Below, one piece after another: positions 39,801 to 45,926 of a stretch of 45,926 bases of DNA. The notes beneath the pieces are model-generated. The model made no database searches, was not told where the DNA came from, and worked only from the letters and a program-made list of their open reading frames with translations. This DNA is from Bizionia argentinensis JUB59 (GTDB taxonomy: Bacteria; Bacteroidota; Bacteroidia; Flavobacteriales; Flavobacteriaceae): NCBI RefSeq assembly GCF_000224335.1, contig NZ_AFXZ01000069.1, positions 1-45,926 on the forward strand, read 5' to 3'. The position numbers and the translations under genes are program-made. How positions within the stretch are numbered: position 1 is the stretch's first letter; every line of letters begins with the position of its first letter.

Positions 39801-42800
39801 CTGCCCGGTGTTAAACCAGCGAATGTATTATTTGTTGTAAATGCTCCGCCGTTAATATTATATTCATAAGGAGCTAAACCATCGGCAGCAGTAACTTCAA
39901 TAGTTGCGCCATTGGTGGCATCATAACAATAGTCTGATGTTGTTGCAATACTTGCTGTTGGTGTTAAAGGTGCCAATATTTCAAGTGGGAAAGTATCCGA
40001 ACAACCATTAATATCTGTTGCGCGAACAATATAATTTCCTTCAGGAACATTAGTTAAGATCCCATTACTTGGGAAAGTATTAATTAAAACCGATGCAGCA
40101 TCTAATAATTCATAAGTAAATGCTGGCGAACCTCCCGTTGCTGTTGCTGTAACTGTAGAACCTACAAGACATGTAACTGGTGTCGCGGTTGCAGTTACTT
40201 CTAAAACTGAAGGAGCTTCAATAAGTTGCGTAAATGGCACACTACAACCTGCTGTAGCACCACCATCATAACTAACAAGAACATTATATGTTTGGGCTCC
40301 CAATCCTGTAATAATATAAGGTGATGTCATTTGCGTATTCCATGTAACACCGTTATCTATAGAATATTGATAGCCTATTGCAGGGTCATAATTTTGAGCA
40401 GATATAGTAATCGTTCCATCTTCTTCACCAGCACAAGTTACATTCGCTGTATTTAACACTTGAGCGCTAAAAGCATTTCCAGTTGCTACTACAAAAGGGA
40501 ACTCAACTTCTGTTACACATACTTTAGGTAATTGGAATACCTTAATATCATCTATCGCAACATCGTTACCGTCTACTTGTTGCACATTGGATCTAACAAT
40601 AAACTTTAAACTCGAGTTTGCACCAGGATCCAACGTCATAGGTGTTAACGGAAATTGAATCCAATTTTCTGTTTTAGGAATTTCTCCTGTACTAAAAGAT
40701 GATATCTCATTTCCTCCTGCATCCACTAAAGCAACCGTTAAATCGGGGTTAGCTCCACTTCTACCCGTTCTGAGTAAGTTGATGGCAAAAAATTCGACAT
40801 TAATAGGTTGATTAGGAATAATATCATTAATCTCCTTCTCATATAAAGATGCTGTTACTGGAATTTTATCACCAATATTAACAACTAAAGATCTCCCTTT
40901 CGGTATATTAGTAGGGTTTGGCGTATGATCTCCTGGTTGCAACCAAGTTCCAAATGGATGCATAACTTGAGAGGTTACCGAATAATCGCCGTCGTTGATA
41001 TTTGGTGCACCATTACATTGTGTTGCTGCAACTTGTCTTTCAAAGCAGTAGTATGTTGTATTTATACCAGGCGACGTGGTGTCTTCACCATAGCCAAATG
41101 TTTCGTATAATAAATTACTAAATGTTGGCACAGAATTTAGCCCATACTCCACAGTAATTGTATGTGGGCCATCAGGCACATTTATAAATGTAGTTGGATC
41201 GGCTGTGTTTGTATTTTCAACACCATCTAAATAATACGTGTAGTCAAAATTACTAGTTCCTGGATTTGTTACCGTAACTGTTGCATTGGCAGAGCCATCA
41301 CAATTATAATCTGGTTCGTTAACAGTAATTGTTGGTGCTACCGGTTCAGGGTCTAAAATAATTTCTGGCATAGCAAAAATACAACCATTGCTATCTCTTA
41401 TATATAATGTATAAGTTCCAGGGGTAACATAAGCTTCATTTGTAGTAACCCATGTGTTCTGATTATCAAAACTATATTCATAAAGAGGTGTTCCACCTTG
41501 TGGATTGGTAATTCTAACCATTCCTTCTCCCGAAGGACCACATCCCGCCAATTCCGAAACGCCAGCGGAAGCTGTTAAAGCTGTATCTGGTTGCGATATA
41601 ATTACGTCAACAGAATCTGTAAAACACTCAACCCCATTAATTTCGTATTTAATTCTCGTAGCATATGTTCCTTCAGTAAGATTTGAAAATGTAGAATTTG
41701 CGCTATATGAAACACCACCATCAATACTATAAGTAATAGTATAACCATTAGCATTTGTAACATCAAATTCAATGCTTCCTGAATTATAGCCATAACACAA
41801 AATATCGGTATGATCTACTGTAAAAACGGGTTGTGGAAGCGCTTCAACTGTAATTGTTGTTGTTGCTCTACAATTATTGAAATCTTGTACAACTATATCG
41901 TAAACACCTGGAGTTGTAACATCAATTTCTGCTGGCGTTTGAAATTGCGGATCTCCGTTAACAAAGTATATATATGGAGGCGTCCCTCCAACAGGATAAA
42001 CTGTAATTTCACCATCTTCACAAGTTAATGGCGTTGTTAAAGCAGATGTAGCCACTAATAAATCAGGCTCAACTATTGATATATTTACCGTTTCAGTACA
42101 ACCATCTTCCGTTGTTACAAGCCCGGAATAATCTCCTGGATTTAGATTTGGAAACAGATAATTATTTTCTGTAATTGGCCCTACACTATTAACTTCCGTC
42201 CCTGCATCATCGTACAACGTGAAGAAGTATTGTGGACGTACATCATTAGCTGCTAAACGAATACTCCCTTTATCGCCAAAACAAAGTGGTTGGTTTACTG
42301 TAGTTGAAACCGTAAAATTTCTATCTCTAATGGTAACATCTGGCACTGTAAAAACACATGGGTTCAGGTCAACAACATCTTGTCTAACATATACGGTATA
42401 CGTACCACCTGTAACTATTTCAAAACTATTACTTGATTGAAAGTTTACATTATCAATACTGTATTCATATCCATTTGGTACGCCACCGACTGTTATTTGT
42501 CCTGGAGTTGTACATATTATGTCATTACTTGTAACTGTAGGGTTTAATATGTTTTGATAAACATTAAAGTAAAATTGACTAAAACATCCGTCATAATTAA
42601 TGGTTATTCTAAATTCTCCCGCAGAATTAGCATTAAATGATCTACCTTGACCTACTTCACTCCATGTACAAGATACATTTTCATTAGCACAATTTATATT
42701 ACCAACTGGGTCACAGCTTCCTTCATCCAATTGCTCCCAAATTATAGAATCTGCATCCGTAATATTTGTATCAATAAAATGCGAATCGTTTGCGCCACAT

Positions 42801-44659
42801 AAAAATATATTGGGCAAATCTTTACCATTATTTGGGCAGGTAACAACTTGGTCCGCACCTTCACCTGCTGCAATAACTGGATTTACTAAAATTGCGTCAT
42901 TAAAGTTAGTAACCTCAAATATTTGATCTATTGATTGGCAAGGAGCCCTCGCGTCATTATGAACATAGTATGTTCCCACTTCCGATACTGTAATCGTTTG
43001 ACCTGTACCAATTACTGGTGTTCCAGTAGGACTGCTTGACCACGTATAACCATCGTAGTCATCTGCTGCTGTTAATTCTACAGTGTTTCCACAAAGAATA
43101 ACACTTTCTCTAAAAATACAACCATCAACATCTGCTAAAAAATTGGTTGCTTGAGGAATTAATAAACAACCTGTATTAGTATTTACACTAGGATCGTCTG
43201 AGATTTCGAAACTAGGGTTTTGTATACCACTATAAGTAGCAAAAGCTTGATTTTGTATTATGTTAGAACACATATCACTTAATTCGTTACAGTTTTCAAC
43301 TACCGAAACATGAATTCTAATTTCACTGATAGGGTCCTCTTGCTCTACAACAGAGTTATCAATATTGAATATGAGTTCTCTTATTGTTGGATCATATGTA
43401 TGAGTTACACCTGGAGGTAGCGTACCTAAATCTGCTGGGTAATCAAAGTTTACATTAATAGGAAGGATATCTCTAATAACGAGATTATTGGCATCATCGT
43501 TTCCAACATTCTCAAAACCAATAACATAATTTAAGGAAGTTGATAAACCAACGGTTTGGTTACCAATATCATTTCCGGCATCATCTTGAACAACTTTAGT
43601 AAGTACTATTTTAGGTTCAATAACATCGACTGCAAAAGCAAAGAAATATGCAAAATATTGATCTTGTCTACTTTCCATAGTTATATTAGCGGAATTAGCG
43701 CTATTTCCTATAAGACTAGTGGCATTTGGAACAGGCATAATACCCGTATCAAAGCCTAAAGTATTGTAACTATCAGGTATTCTATTATTAACCAAACCAT
43801 TAAGATCCGTAACTTTGGAGTTAAAAAAGTTGTTCCAACCTCTGTCGGCAGTAGACATATAAGATCCATTTATTAATAAACGATCTCGACTAATTTGTTG
43901 ATCCCCTTCTAAAGCAGCAAATGCAAAATTGGCACGTACTGGAATTGGACCTGGAGGCGTGGTAAAGCCAGTAATTGGAACCGTAACATCATTAGCCGCA
44001 TTTACAGAACTAAAACCATCAAAACTCGTAATATATTTACCTGGTAAGGATGGATCTTCATAAACCACAAATAAGGACCATCCTGCAGATTGTCCAGTTC
44101 CATTCCCATAATTTTGAGTCCTCCCCTGTTCTGTAGAAACATTTGCAACCGTATAATAGCCTAAATTATTACCCAAACCCGAAACAATGGCTGTTACATC
44201 CGCATAACAAGCATACGGTAAACTATTTCCAGTAACTGTTCCATTAGCATCATAAATGATTGTCCCAGTAATATCATTGTACCCACCTGTTGGTCCTTTA
44301 AATTTAACCTGTGTCTTCGGGGTACTCCCTGCATTTACCGCGCCCCAATATAATCCCGCATGAACTATTTGATAACAATCAATATTAGGCACTTCGAGTT
44401 CCGCACTACTTGAATTGAAGGTAGTAGAATCACCATCAATATCAACATAAATCATATTTACTGAAGCATTGGAAGTACTTCCACTGTAGGGATTTGAAGC
44501 ATGTTCACTTAAAAGGTTATTACCAATAAGGCGAATATCTCCTTTTAAGGTTTGATCAAATCTAGGCGTAAATGGCACATAATTTTGAGCAAAAGATTGC
44601 AAGCTCAAAAGAAGTATGGTTACAATAAAGCCAATCTTAAAAAAAGTAGGTTTTTTCAT
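30839..44659 (-). CDS. Giant SprB-like surface adhesin with T9SS type B sorting domain, 4606 aa
   Basis: Probably exported by T9SS and displayed for adhesion or gliding. Order: signal peptide (to about 25), a globular N-terminal region (about 30-340), a DUF11-like domain (about 348-490, VGNDDANNLVIRDILP), an Ig/PKD-like stretch (to about 700), then about 42 SprB-type modules (about 710-4515) of 80-100 residues. Each module opens near a Cys (NVSCFGGRDGSIVV) and closes GTYTVTVTDSNGC. A jelly-roll-like insert sits at about 1180-1375. The last 86 residues (FTPNGDGVLDGW ... GDYWYVVRL) are a gliding-motility-associated type B sorting signal. Paired Cys in most modules suggest disulfides. Ligand unknown. 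PorP/SprF follows. Confidence 0.93.
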   Translation of the reverse strand: MKKPTFFKIGFIVTILLLSLQSFAQNYVPFTPRFDQTLKGDIRLIGNNLLSEHASNPYSGSTSNASVNMIYVDIDGDSTTFNSSSAELEVPNIDCYQIVHAGLYWGAVNAGSTPKTQVKFKGPTGGYNDITGTIIYDANGTVTGNSLPYACYADVTAIVSGLGNNLGYYTVANVSTEQGRTQNYGNGTGQSAGWSLFVVYEDPSLPGKYITSFDGFSSVNAANDVTVPITGFTTPPGPIPVRANFAFAALEGDQQISRDRLLINGSYMSTADRGWNNFFNSKVTDLNGLVNNRIPDSYNTLGFDTGIMPVPNATSLIGNSANSANITMESRQDQYFAYFFAFAVDVIEPKIVLTKVVQDDAGNDIGNQTVGLSTSLNYVIGFENVGNDDANNLVIRDILPINVNFDYPADLGTLPPGVTHTYDPTIRELIFNIDNSVVEQEDPISEIRIHVSVVENCNELSDMCSNIIQNQAFATYSGIQNPSFEISDDPSVNTNTGCLLIPQATNFLADVDGCIFRESVILCGNTVELTAADDYDGYTWSSSPTGTPVIGTGQTITVSEVGTYYVHNDARAPCQSIDQIFEVTNFNDAILVNPVIAAGEGADQVVTCPNNGKDLPNIFLCGANDSHFIDTNITDADSIIWEQLDEGSCDPVGNINCANENVSCTWSEVGQGRSFNANSAGEFRITINYDGCFSQFYFNVYQNILNPTVTSNDIICTTPGQITVGGVPNGYEYSIDNVNFQSSNSFEIVTGGTYTVYVRQDVVDLNPCVFTVPDVTIRDRNFTVSTTVNQPLCFGDKGSIRLAANDVRPQYFFTLYDDAGTEVNSVGPITENNYLFPNLNPGDYSGLVTTEDGCTETVNISIVEPDLLVATSALTTPLTCEDGEITVYPVGGTPPYIYFVNGDPQFQTPAEIDVTTPGVYDIVVQDFNNCRATTTITVEALPQPVFTVDHTDILCYGYNSGSIEFDVTNANGYTITYSIDGGVSYSANSTFSNLTEGTYATRIKYEINGVECFTDSVDVIISQPDTALTASAGVSELAGCGPSGEGMVRITNPQGGTPLYEYSFDNQNTWVTTNEAYVTPGTYTLYIRDSNGCIFAMPEIILDPEPVAPTITVNEPDYNCDGSANATVTVTNPGTSNFDYTYYLDGVENTNTADPTTFINVPDGPHTITVEYGLNSVPTFSNLLYETFGYGEDTTSPGINTTYYCFERQVAATQCNGAPNINDGDYSVTSQVMHPFGTWLQPGDHTPNPTNIPKGRSLVVNIGDKIPVTASLYEKEINDIIPNQPINVEFFAINLLRTGRSGANPDLTVALVDAGGNEISSFSTGEIPKTENWIQFPLTPMTLDPGANSSLKFIVRSNVQQVDGNDVAIDDIKVFQLPKVCVTEVEFPFVVATGNAFSAQVLNTANVTCAGEEDGTITISAQNYDPAIGYQYSIDNGVTWNTQMTSPYIITGLGAQTYNVLVSYDGGATAGCSVPFTQLIEAPSVLEVTATATPVTCLVGSTVTATATGGSPAFTYELLDAASVLINTFPSNGILTNVPEGNYIVRATDINGCSDTFPLEILAPLTPTASIATTSDYCYDATNGATIEVTAADGLAPYEYNINGGAFTTNNTFAGLTPGSYDIIVRDANGCTVILATETIEDQLTINTSITKELDCTVSPDGEITGTISGGYAPYTYEVSYNGGAFTDLGTVTSPFTHIANADGTYQFQITDDRGCTSLSDVITINPIVNPTATETVVNVLCFGDATGSVQIIPSGGVGPYTYSFDGSAFTATSLYTGLVAGTYNYQVQDAKDCIFDGSVTITEPTALVVSASATTFTCSATNTPQVAVVTIDTPTTGTAPYTYSFNGSAYTATNTLNVNDNGTDQTINYSVQDANGCTAGDSIIILQLNGPTDLTFSATAVTCLVTDSEVTLTATDGVGVLTYEIISPAAATGNITGATSGIFTGLTPDTYVFTVTDENGCYHTESLTIDPVINITVSAVKLSDVLCFGDSTGAIQFNVTNTTGFTYTINGGAVTTGTSPIDLTGLDNDTYIIEVTDTATGCTATETITITEPTDALALTATATNVHCNDYNSQISVSATDGTPNYNYAAVLSGATAPVVADYASANPIVVNTNSGADLVWDVYVLDANGCTEMTTVTIVAEAAPTVSVPSIPTNQCSVASGFTFTATGTGTAPLQYSINGGASYQNNGTFTVNTPGTYTVTIMDANGCTAVSPTDIEVFAPLSVSALLTKDITCSLPEAASIDITVSGGNAAYTYQVSDDGGTTYTPIAGSPFTTTVAGTYQFLITDANGCTQTTAPVTVNPATIPDITAVTVSQDINCNGEETGALDITINTTLGLAPFVINVNNDTTGTNYGTQTSGLAAGDYTITVTDAKGCEDTETITIIEPDPIVLDFNVDPITCSSTGVSLGRIIINSVIGGTPNYTYHVTGANGYDEEILNQTGTTQVFEVVDFGLYEIIITDANGCTLIEQNIMVASPPDDLDIDISPTVDCATGGSADVTIGAASTMTGVGPFYFAIYTGSGMTWDGIPGGSAIWQLGAGTPISTTFTGLIPGVTYTFIVYDDDTKCYYYETALLPIPTNSTLTTSAVTENNITCTGAADGNVSFTINSVYGTDVDVSYEVIDAFTLAPIVGTNGTAVIPANGTFDVVNLGPLPFGNYVVVITETSGPNAGCGAVTIPFNITESAIELGITLSTPTNENCNELGSVSATATDGTSPYQYQVVTSGNAPVLANWGNPNTFDLAAGTYDVYVKDAYGCEKFDTVTIIRDADPTIDPVPQVCFDGTPFNITLSGTTFDPSGVTYSMGGAFQADPTFTITAAGTYTLSIQDANGCIATDTLLVEPPVLLDAVLDVDLTCTADATITLTPSGGTGTYNTYEVSTDGGTTYTVLAGPTYTATIDGTYIFQVTDSQGCTAISSGVVVTPNTAPTLTEIHTNVSCNGGSDGSITVTPANGLVPYQYSIDGGTTFQTSNLFEGLAAGTYTIIVRDGKNCDGTLPVTITEPTLVTGTGDLTQGLTCGAGNATQPAIITITGSGGTAPYTYSFDGINYTTTNTYSTTVDGTVTAHVKDANGCIIGTPINVIVPALSIPTDLDFTATTVTCINTESDVTLTTTNGVGPLTYEIIAPATATGNITGLTTGIFTGLAPDTYVFTVSDANGCYYTEDYTVIPVTNITVSGFVVDNVSCFGVSDGEVTFEVANFSNLFTYEFNGGIAVTGQTNTTITEAGLPAGTYTIVITDETTGCTATSTVEVTQPTAVSLVETININANCNFGAQVTVEASGGTAPYQYAFVLDGSAPLAAGYSSSASAVLDPATSTDWDVWVMDSQGCTAQIDVVIDTDPLPTATVPAFAINQCTVTTGFEFTVTNPTGIAPFSYSIGNGFQASPTFTVASAGTYTVTIKDGNGCTNAVPITFEIYPALDQTPNVTALASCADDDGIITVSATGGSGTYTYSINPNAGITLTGNVFSGVPSGTYTITVEDTVTGCTNDASVTLEAPTPVDFTLTPTDATCFGGYDGLITVDLIPGNDDNPIYTYEIIAGPSTAPVQNSNVFTGLEEGTYTVQVNSGRNCFATQTITVGEPNQIVVTVDSVVEYGCTAGTNATNYATITIDPVTGGSGTYTVYEFINAAGVPVQSGTNNVYTETDLAGGTYDINVYDDNGCVGSTSATILPFVSIDDLTVTVDTGITCTNNQDITVTVSSTGGTPDLEFELEDSTGSIQTNTTGVFTGLPVENYIITVTNLNTGCSLQTVHYINEPNTFDLTVDSVVDVTCSDALDGSVNMTFIDRSPNPTDESGPFSYDVLDALGNVVATGTTPNAGPIAVTGLASGTYTINATLVNTPFCTITKNFTITGPPNILGVTATHTEITCVSGNNDGTISASASGGWPGGYEYQLELTSGAIITPFSPVFEFTGLVAGDYIVSVRDSSGCIATTTVSLAIPDPINAVVSADITTLLCFGDTNATITVSNVTGGQGSNYTYTLINVLTPTNTESGPTTNPVFTGLGAGTYEVLIKDGYNCSFTTAQIVIFEPTAIEADLVKVTSQTCLTEATLELTASGGTGPYTYSDDPNFTTVFGPFTTTTGPFAVPVGTYQYYVEDANGCISVISNQITIDPLPALEIDIDVINGFVCTGETTGAVNAVAQGGLGNYTYTLQDSAGNNIIPAPTQTNPGVFSNLAAGTYLVYVESGVDCAETSAPFEIDEPDTPLTAPYTFTNVSCFGGRDGSIVVAATGGSGDIRYAISPQSNQFFDSGEFNGLAAGTYIVTVDDGLCFINLTHTITEPDPVFITVDPLSILDEICSGDLNGEFQVDITGGTAPYSVSLDDYNGPYTTLAPGVTDYTFTGLAGGDHIVFVRDANGCEYELDVTDMEDSINIDPTVEVEYGCVNNAQGNVVTVLVDDSTDPSQLDYSLNGAPYQASNVFIDVLSGNDHYIDVRHTNGCIQRTPLFNVEHFDPLTLVISDGVINEIIATATGGSGDYIYTLNGVDYGSTSTFIISESGTYTVTVTDSNGCVAIASRYFDFIDVCIPNYFTPNGDGVLDGWGPGCAIHFPNLEFDIFDRYGRKIATLGLGEKWYGLYKGKELPTGDYWYVVRLNDPKEDRDFVGHFTLYR

Positions 44660-44735
44660 GGTAATTATATTTTAAACCATTTCATCAACATTAGGGGTGT
44701 AATGAAGCGTAATTTGGTCAAATTGGTTGGTTTAT

Positions 44736-45926
44736 TTAATTTTCAATTTTAACAACAGACATATTGCCATTGTATGGCTTATCGCCTTTTGTTTGTAATT
44801 TATTCATTGCTTCTTCTACATAATCAAACTTCTCATAATAAATATAATATTTACTTGAATTGACATCAAAGAAGAAATTAATGTTTTTCTGTCCAGTAGA
44901 AACGACTTTTTCCAAAAAGGCATCTCTATCTATAACATTGTCATGCACGGCAATGATCATATAAAAACCATTGTCCACATTTTGTACACTCTTTAAAATT
45001 TGCACATTACTGCTTTGTTTTTCACCAAAGTTAAAATCTTCAACAGCTAATGGAACAGAACTTATAGGCGTATTTTGTTTAATTCGTTGTAAAGAAGACT
45101 TGTCCTTTAAGAATCTATCTTTTTCATTATCGAATTGAGCACGTTTAATTCGTCGTTTTCTTTCTATTTCTGTTTGAATATTAATAGTTTCTAAAGTTGT
45201 AATTAGTCTAGCTTTAGCTTTCTCTAATTGCTGTTGTTCAGTTTTTATGTCTTGAATAGTTTCTAAATAATACTTACTAGTAGCATCACCTCTATTAGAA
45301 CCTATTTTAATTCTTTGAATATATAAACTCTCCAACTCTTTTATTCTTTTATTACTTTCCGCTATCGCTGTATCTAAATCCGCTTGCAATGCTCCCAAAG
45401 CTCTATTTTCTGCTGAAATACTCTTAAATGGTTTTGGTTCTAAATAAATACCCTGCTCACTTAAGTCATTTTCCTCCTTAAGATCTTTCAGGTCTTTATT
45501 TTTAGAAATTACAATTTCATTTAATTTAACTAATAAAGCTTCTTGTTCTTTTCTAGTATCTTTAGTTGACTCTGCAATAGCAAACATTGATTTAGCCAAT
45601 TCATCTTTTTGGGCTATTTGAAAATTTGCTTTAGCTTTTGCCTCCTCTAATAATCTTGCTTGTTCTTCTGCTCGAGCTTGCGCGGCTATCCCTGCTAATC
45701 TAGCTTCTTCATCCGCTTGAGCTTGAGCTGCTGCTTCCGCTGCTAGTCTCGCTTCTTCATCTGGTTCAGCTAGGGCCGTTACTTCCGCTGCTAATCTAGC
45801 TTCTTCATCCGCTTGAGCTTGAGCTGCTGCTTGTCCTGCTAATCTAGCTTCTTCATCCGCTTGAGCTTGAGCTGCTGCTTGCGCTACCAATCTTGCCTCT
45901 TCATCTGCTTGAGCTTGAGCCGCTTC
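44736..45926 (-). CDS. Ala/Gln/Glu-rich tandem-repeat protein with SPOR-like C-terminus (5' end outside window)
   Basis: The frame is open to the window edge, so the true N-terminus is missing; the first in-frame TTG at 45890 lies inside a repeat and is not a start. The visible 397 residues begin with about six 15-16-residue helical repeats (consensus LAGQAAAQAQADEEAR), then coiled-coil-like charged helices (about to residue 260 from the edge). The C-terminal region of about 80 residues (NGFYMIIAVHDNVIDRDAFL ... YYIYYEKFDYVEEAMNKLQT) resembles a SPOR-type peptidoglycan-binding fold. It is encoded 76 bases before the giant adhesin on the same strand. In F. johnsoniae sprC and sprD precede sprB; equivalence is plausible by position only. 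Confidence 0.75.
   Translation of the reverse strand, partial: EAAQAQADEEARLVAQAAAQAQADEEARLAGQAAAQAQADEEARLAAEVTALAEPDEEARLAAEAAAQAQADEEARLAGIAAQARAEEQARLLEEAKAKANFQIAQKDELAKSMFAIAESTKDTRKEQEALLVKLNEIVISKNKDLKDLKEENDLSEQGIYLEPKPFKSISAENRALGALQADLDTAIAESNKRIKELESLYIQRIKIGSNRGDATSKYYLETIQDIKTEQQQLEKAKARLITTLETINIQTEIERKRRIKRAQFDNEKDRFLKDKSSLQRIKQNTPISSVPLAVEDFNFGEKQSSNVQILKSVQNVDNGFYMIIAVHDNVIDRDAFLEKVVSTGQKNINFFFDVNSSKYYIYYEKFDYVEEAMNKLQTKGDKPYNGNMSVVKIEN
45654..45926 (-). repeat. 48-bp in-frame tandem repeats
   Basis: At least five full units, plus a partial one at the edge, encode the 16-residue helical repeat. Units lie at 45843-45890, 45795-45842, 45747-45794, 45699-45746 and a 45-bp variant at 45654-45698. 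The unit at 45747-45794 is diverged (LAAEVTALAEPDEEAR) while its neighbours are nearly identical. The array continues out of the window. Confidence 0.9.

Noticed and set aside
30839-44659. Giant ORF as a nonribosomal peptide or polyketide synthase
   Set aside because: No catalytic motifs; the sequence is Thr/Gly-rich beta modules with a T9SS sorting signal.
31457-44752. Many short frames on the plus strand opposite the giant adhesin
   Set aside because: They arise from repetitive coding sequence on the other strand and share no start signals.
45654-45926. CRISPR array
   Set aside because: The repeats are contiguous, in frame, 48 bp and without unique spacers; they encode protein repeats.

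Overview
The window is AT-rich chromosomal DNA from a member of the Bacteroidota, almost certainly a Flavobacteriaceae. The evidence is a SusC/SusD pair controlled by an ECF sigma factor and FecR, a PorP/SprF protein beside a giant SprB-like adhesin with a type IX secretion (T9SS) type B sorting domain, promoters fitting the Bacteroidota TTG-N17-23-TAnnTTTG pattern, and few Shine-Dalgarno sequences. I see no rRNA, tRNA, CRISPR array, integrase or intact insertion sequence. Genus and species cannot be read from the sequence with confidence.

Layout. (1) 0.1-2.5 kb: a 45-residue small ORF with its own terminator, then the NAD salvage pair pncB-pncA on the minus strand. (2) 3.1-8.5 kb: a plus-strand nrfH-nrfA-ccsBA operon for respiratory reduction of nitrite to ammonium, with its own System II haem ligase, arranged like nrfHAI of Wolinella. 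(3) 8.5-10.1 kb: an alpha/beta hydrolase and a J-domain/KTSC protein. (4) 10.3-16.7 kb: a TolC / membrane fusion / RND tripartite efflux operon followed by two small genes, with the RND gene flanked by two different palindromes. (5) 16.8-20.5 kb: NhaA, an MFS exporter and a YeiH-family protein on the minus strand. (6) 20.7-28.7 kb: a minus-strand fecR-susC-susD-TlpA-like lipoprotein operon, with the ECF sigma gene divergent from fecR and a strong candidate promoter between them. (7) 28.6-29.5 kb: a tandem universal stress protein. (8) 29.8-45.9 kb: a minus-strand gliding/adhesion locus in the order Ala/Gln/Glu-rich tandem-repeat protein (cut by the window end), 4606-residue SprB-like adhesin, PorP/SprF protein.

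How the parts work together. NrfH passes menaquinol electrons to the pentahaem NrfA; CcsBA attaches the haems, probably including the unusual CxxCK haem. The SusCD locus takes up an unidentified ligand: the N-terminal STN domain on SusC, FecR and the ECF sigma factor form a surface-signalling chain, and the TlpA-like lipoprotein is the last gene of the unit. In the T9SS locus the giant protein is probably exported and anchored to the cell surface, with the PorP/SprF protein as its dedicated outer-membrane partner.

I do not see an obviously undescribed enzymatic or defence system. The least explained items are the hierarchical repeat structure of the giant adhesin (higher-order period about 3.6 kb), the 48-bp tandem repeats in the gene upstream of it, the palindromes around the RND gene, and the unlisted 45-residue ORF.
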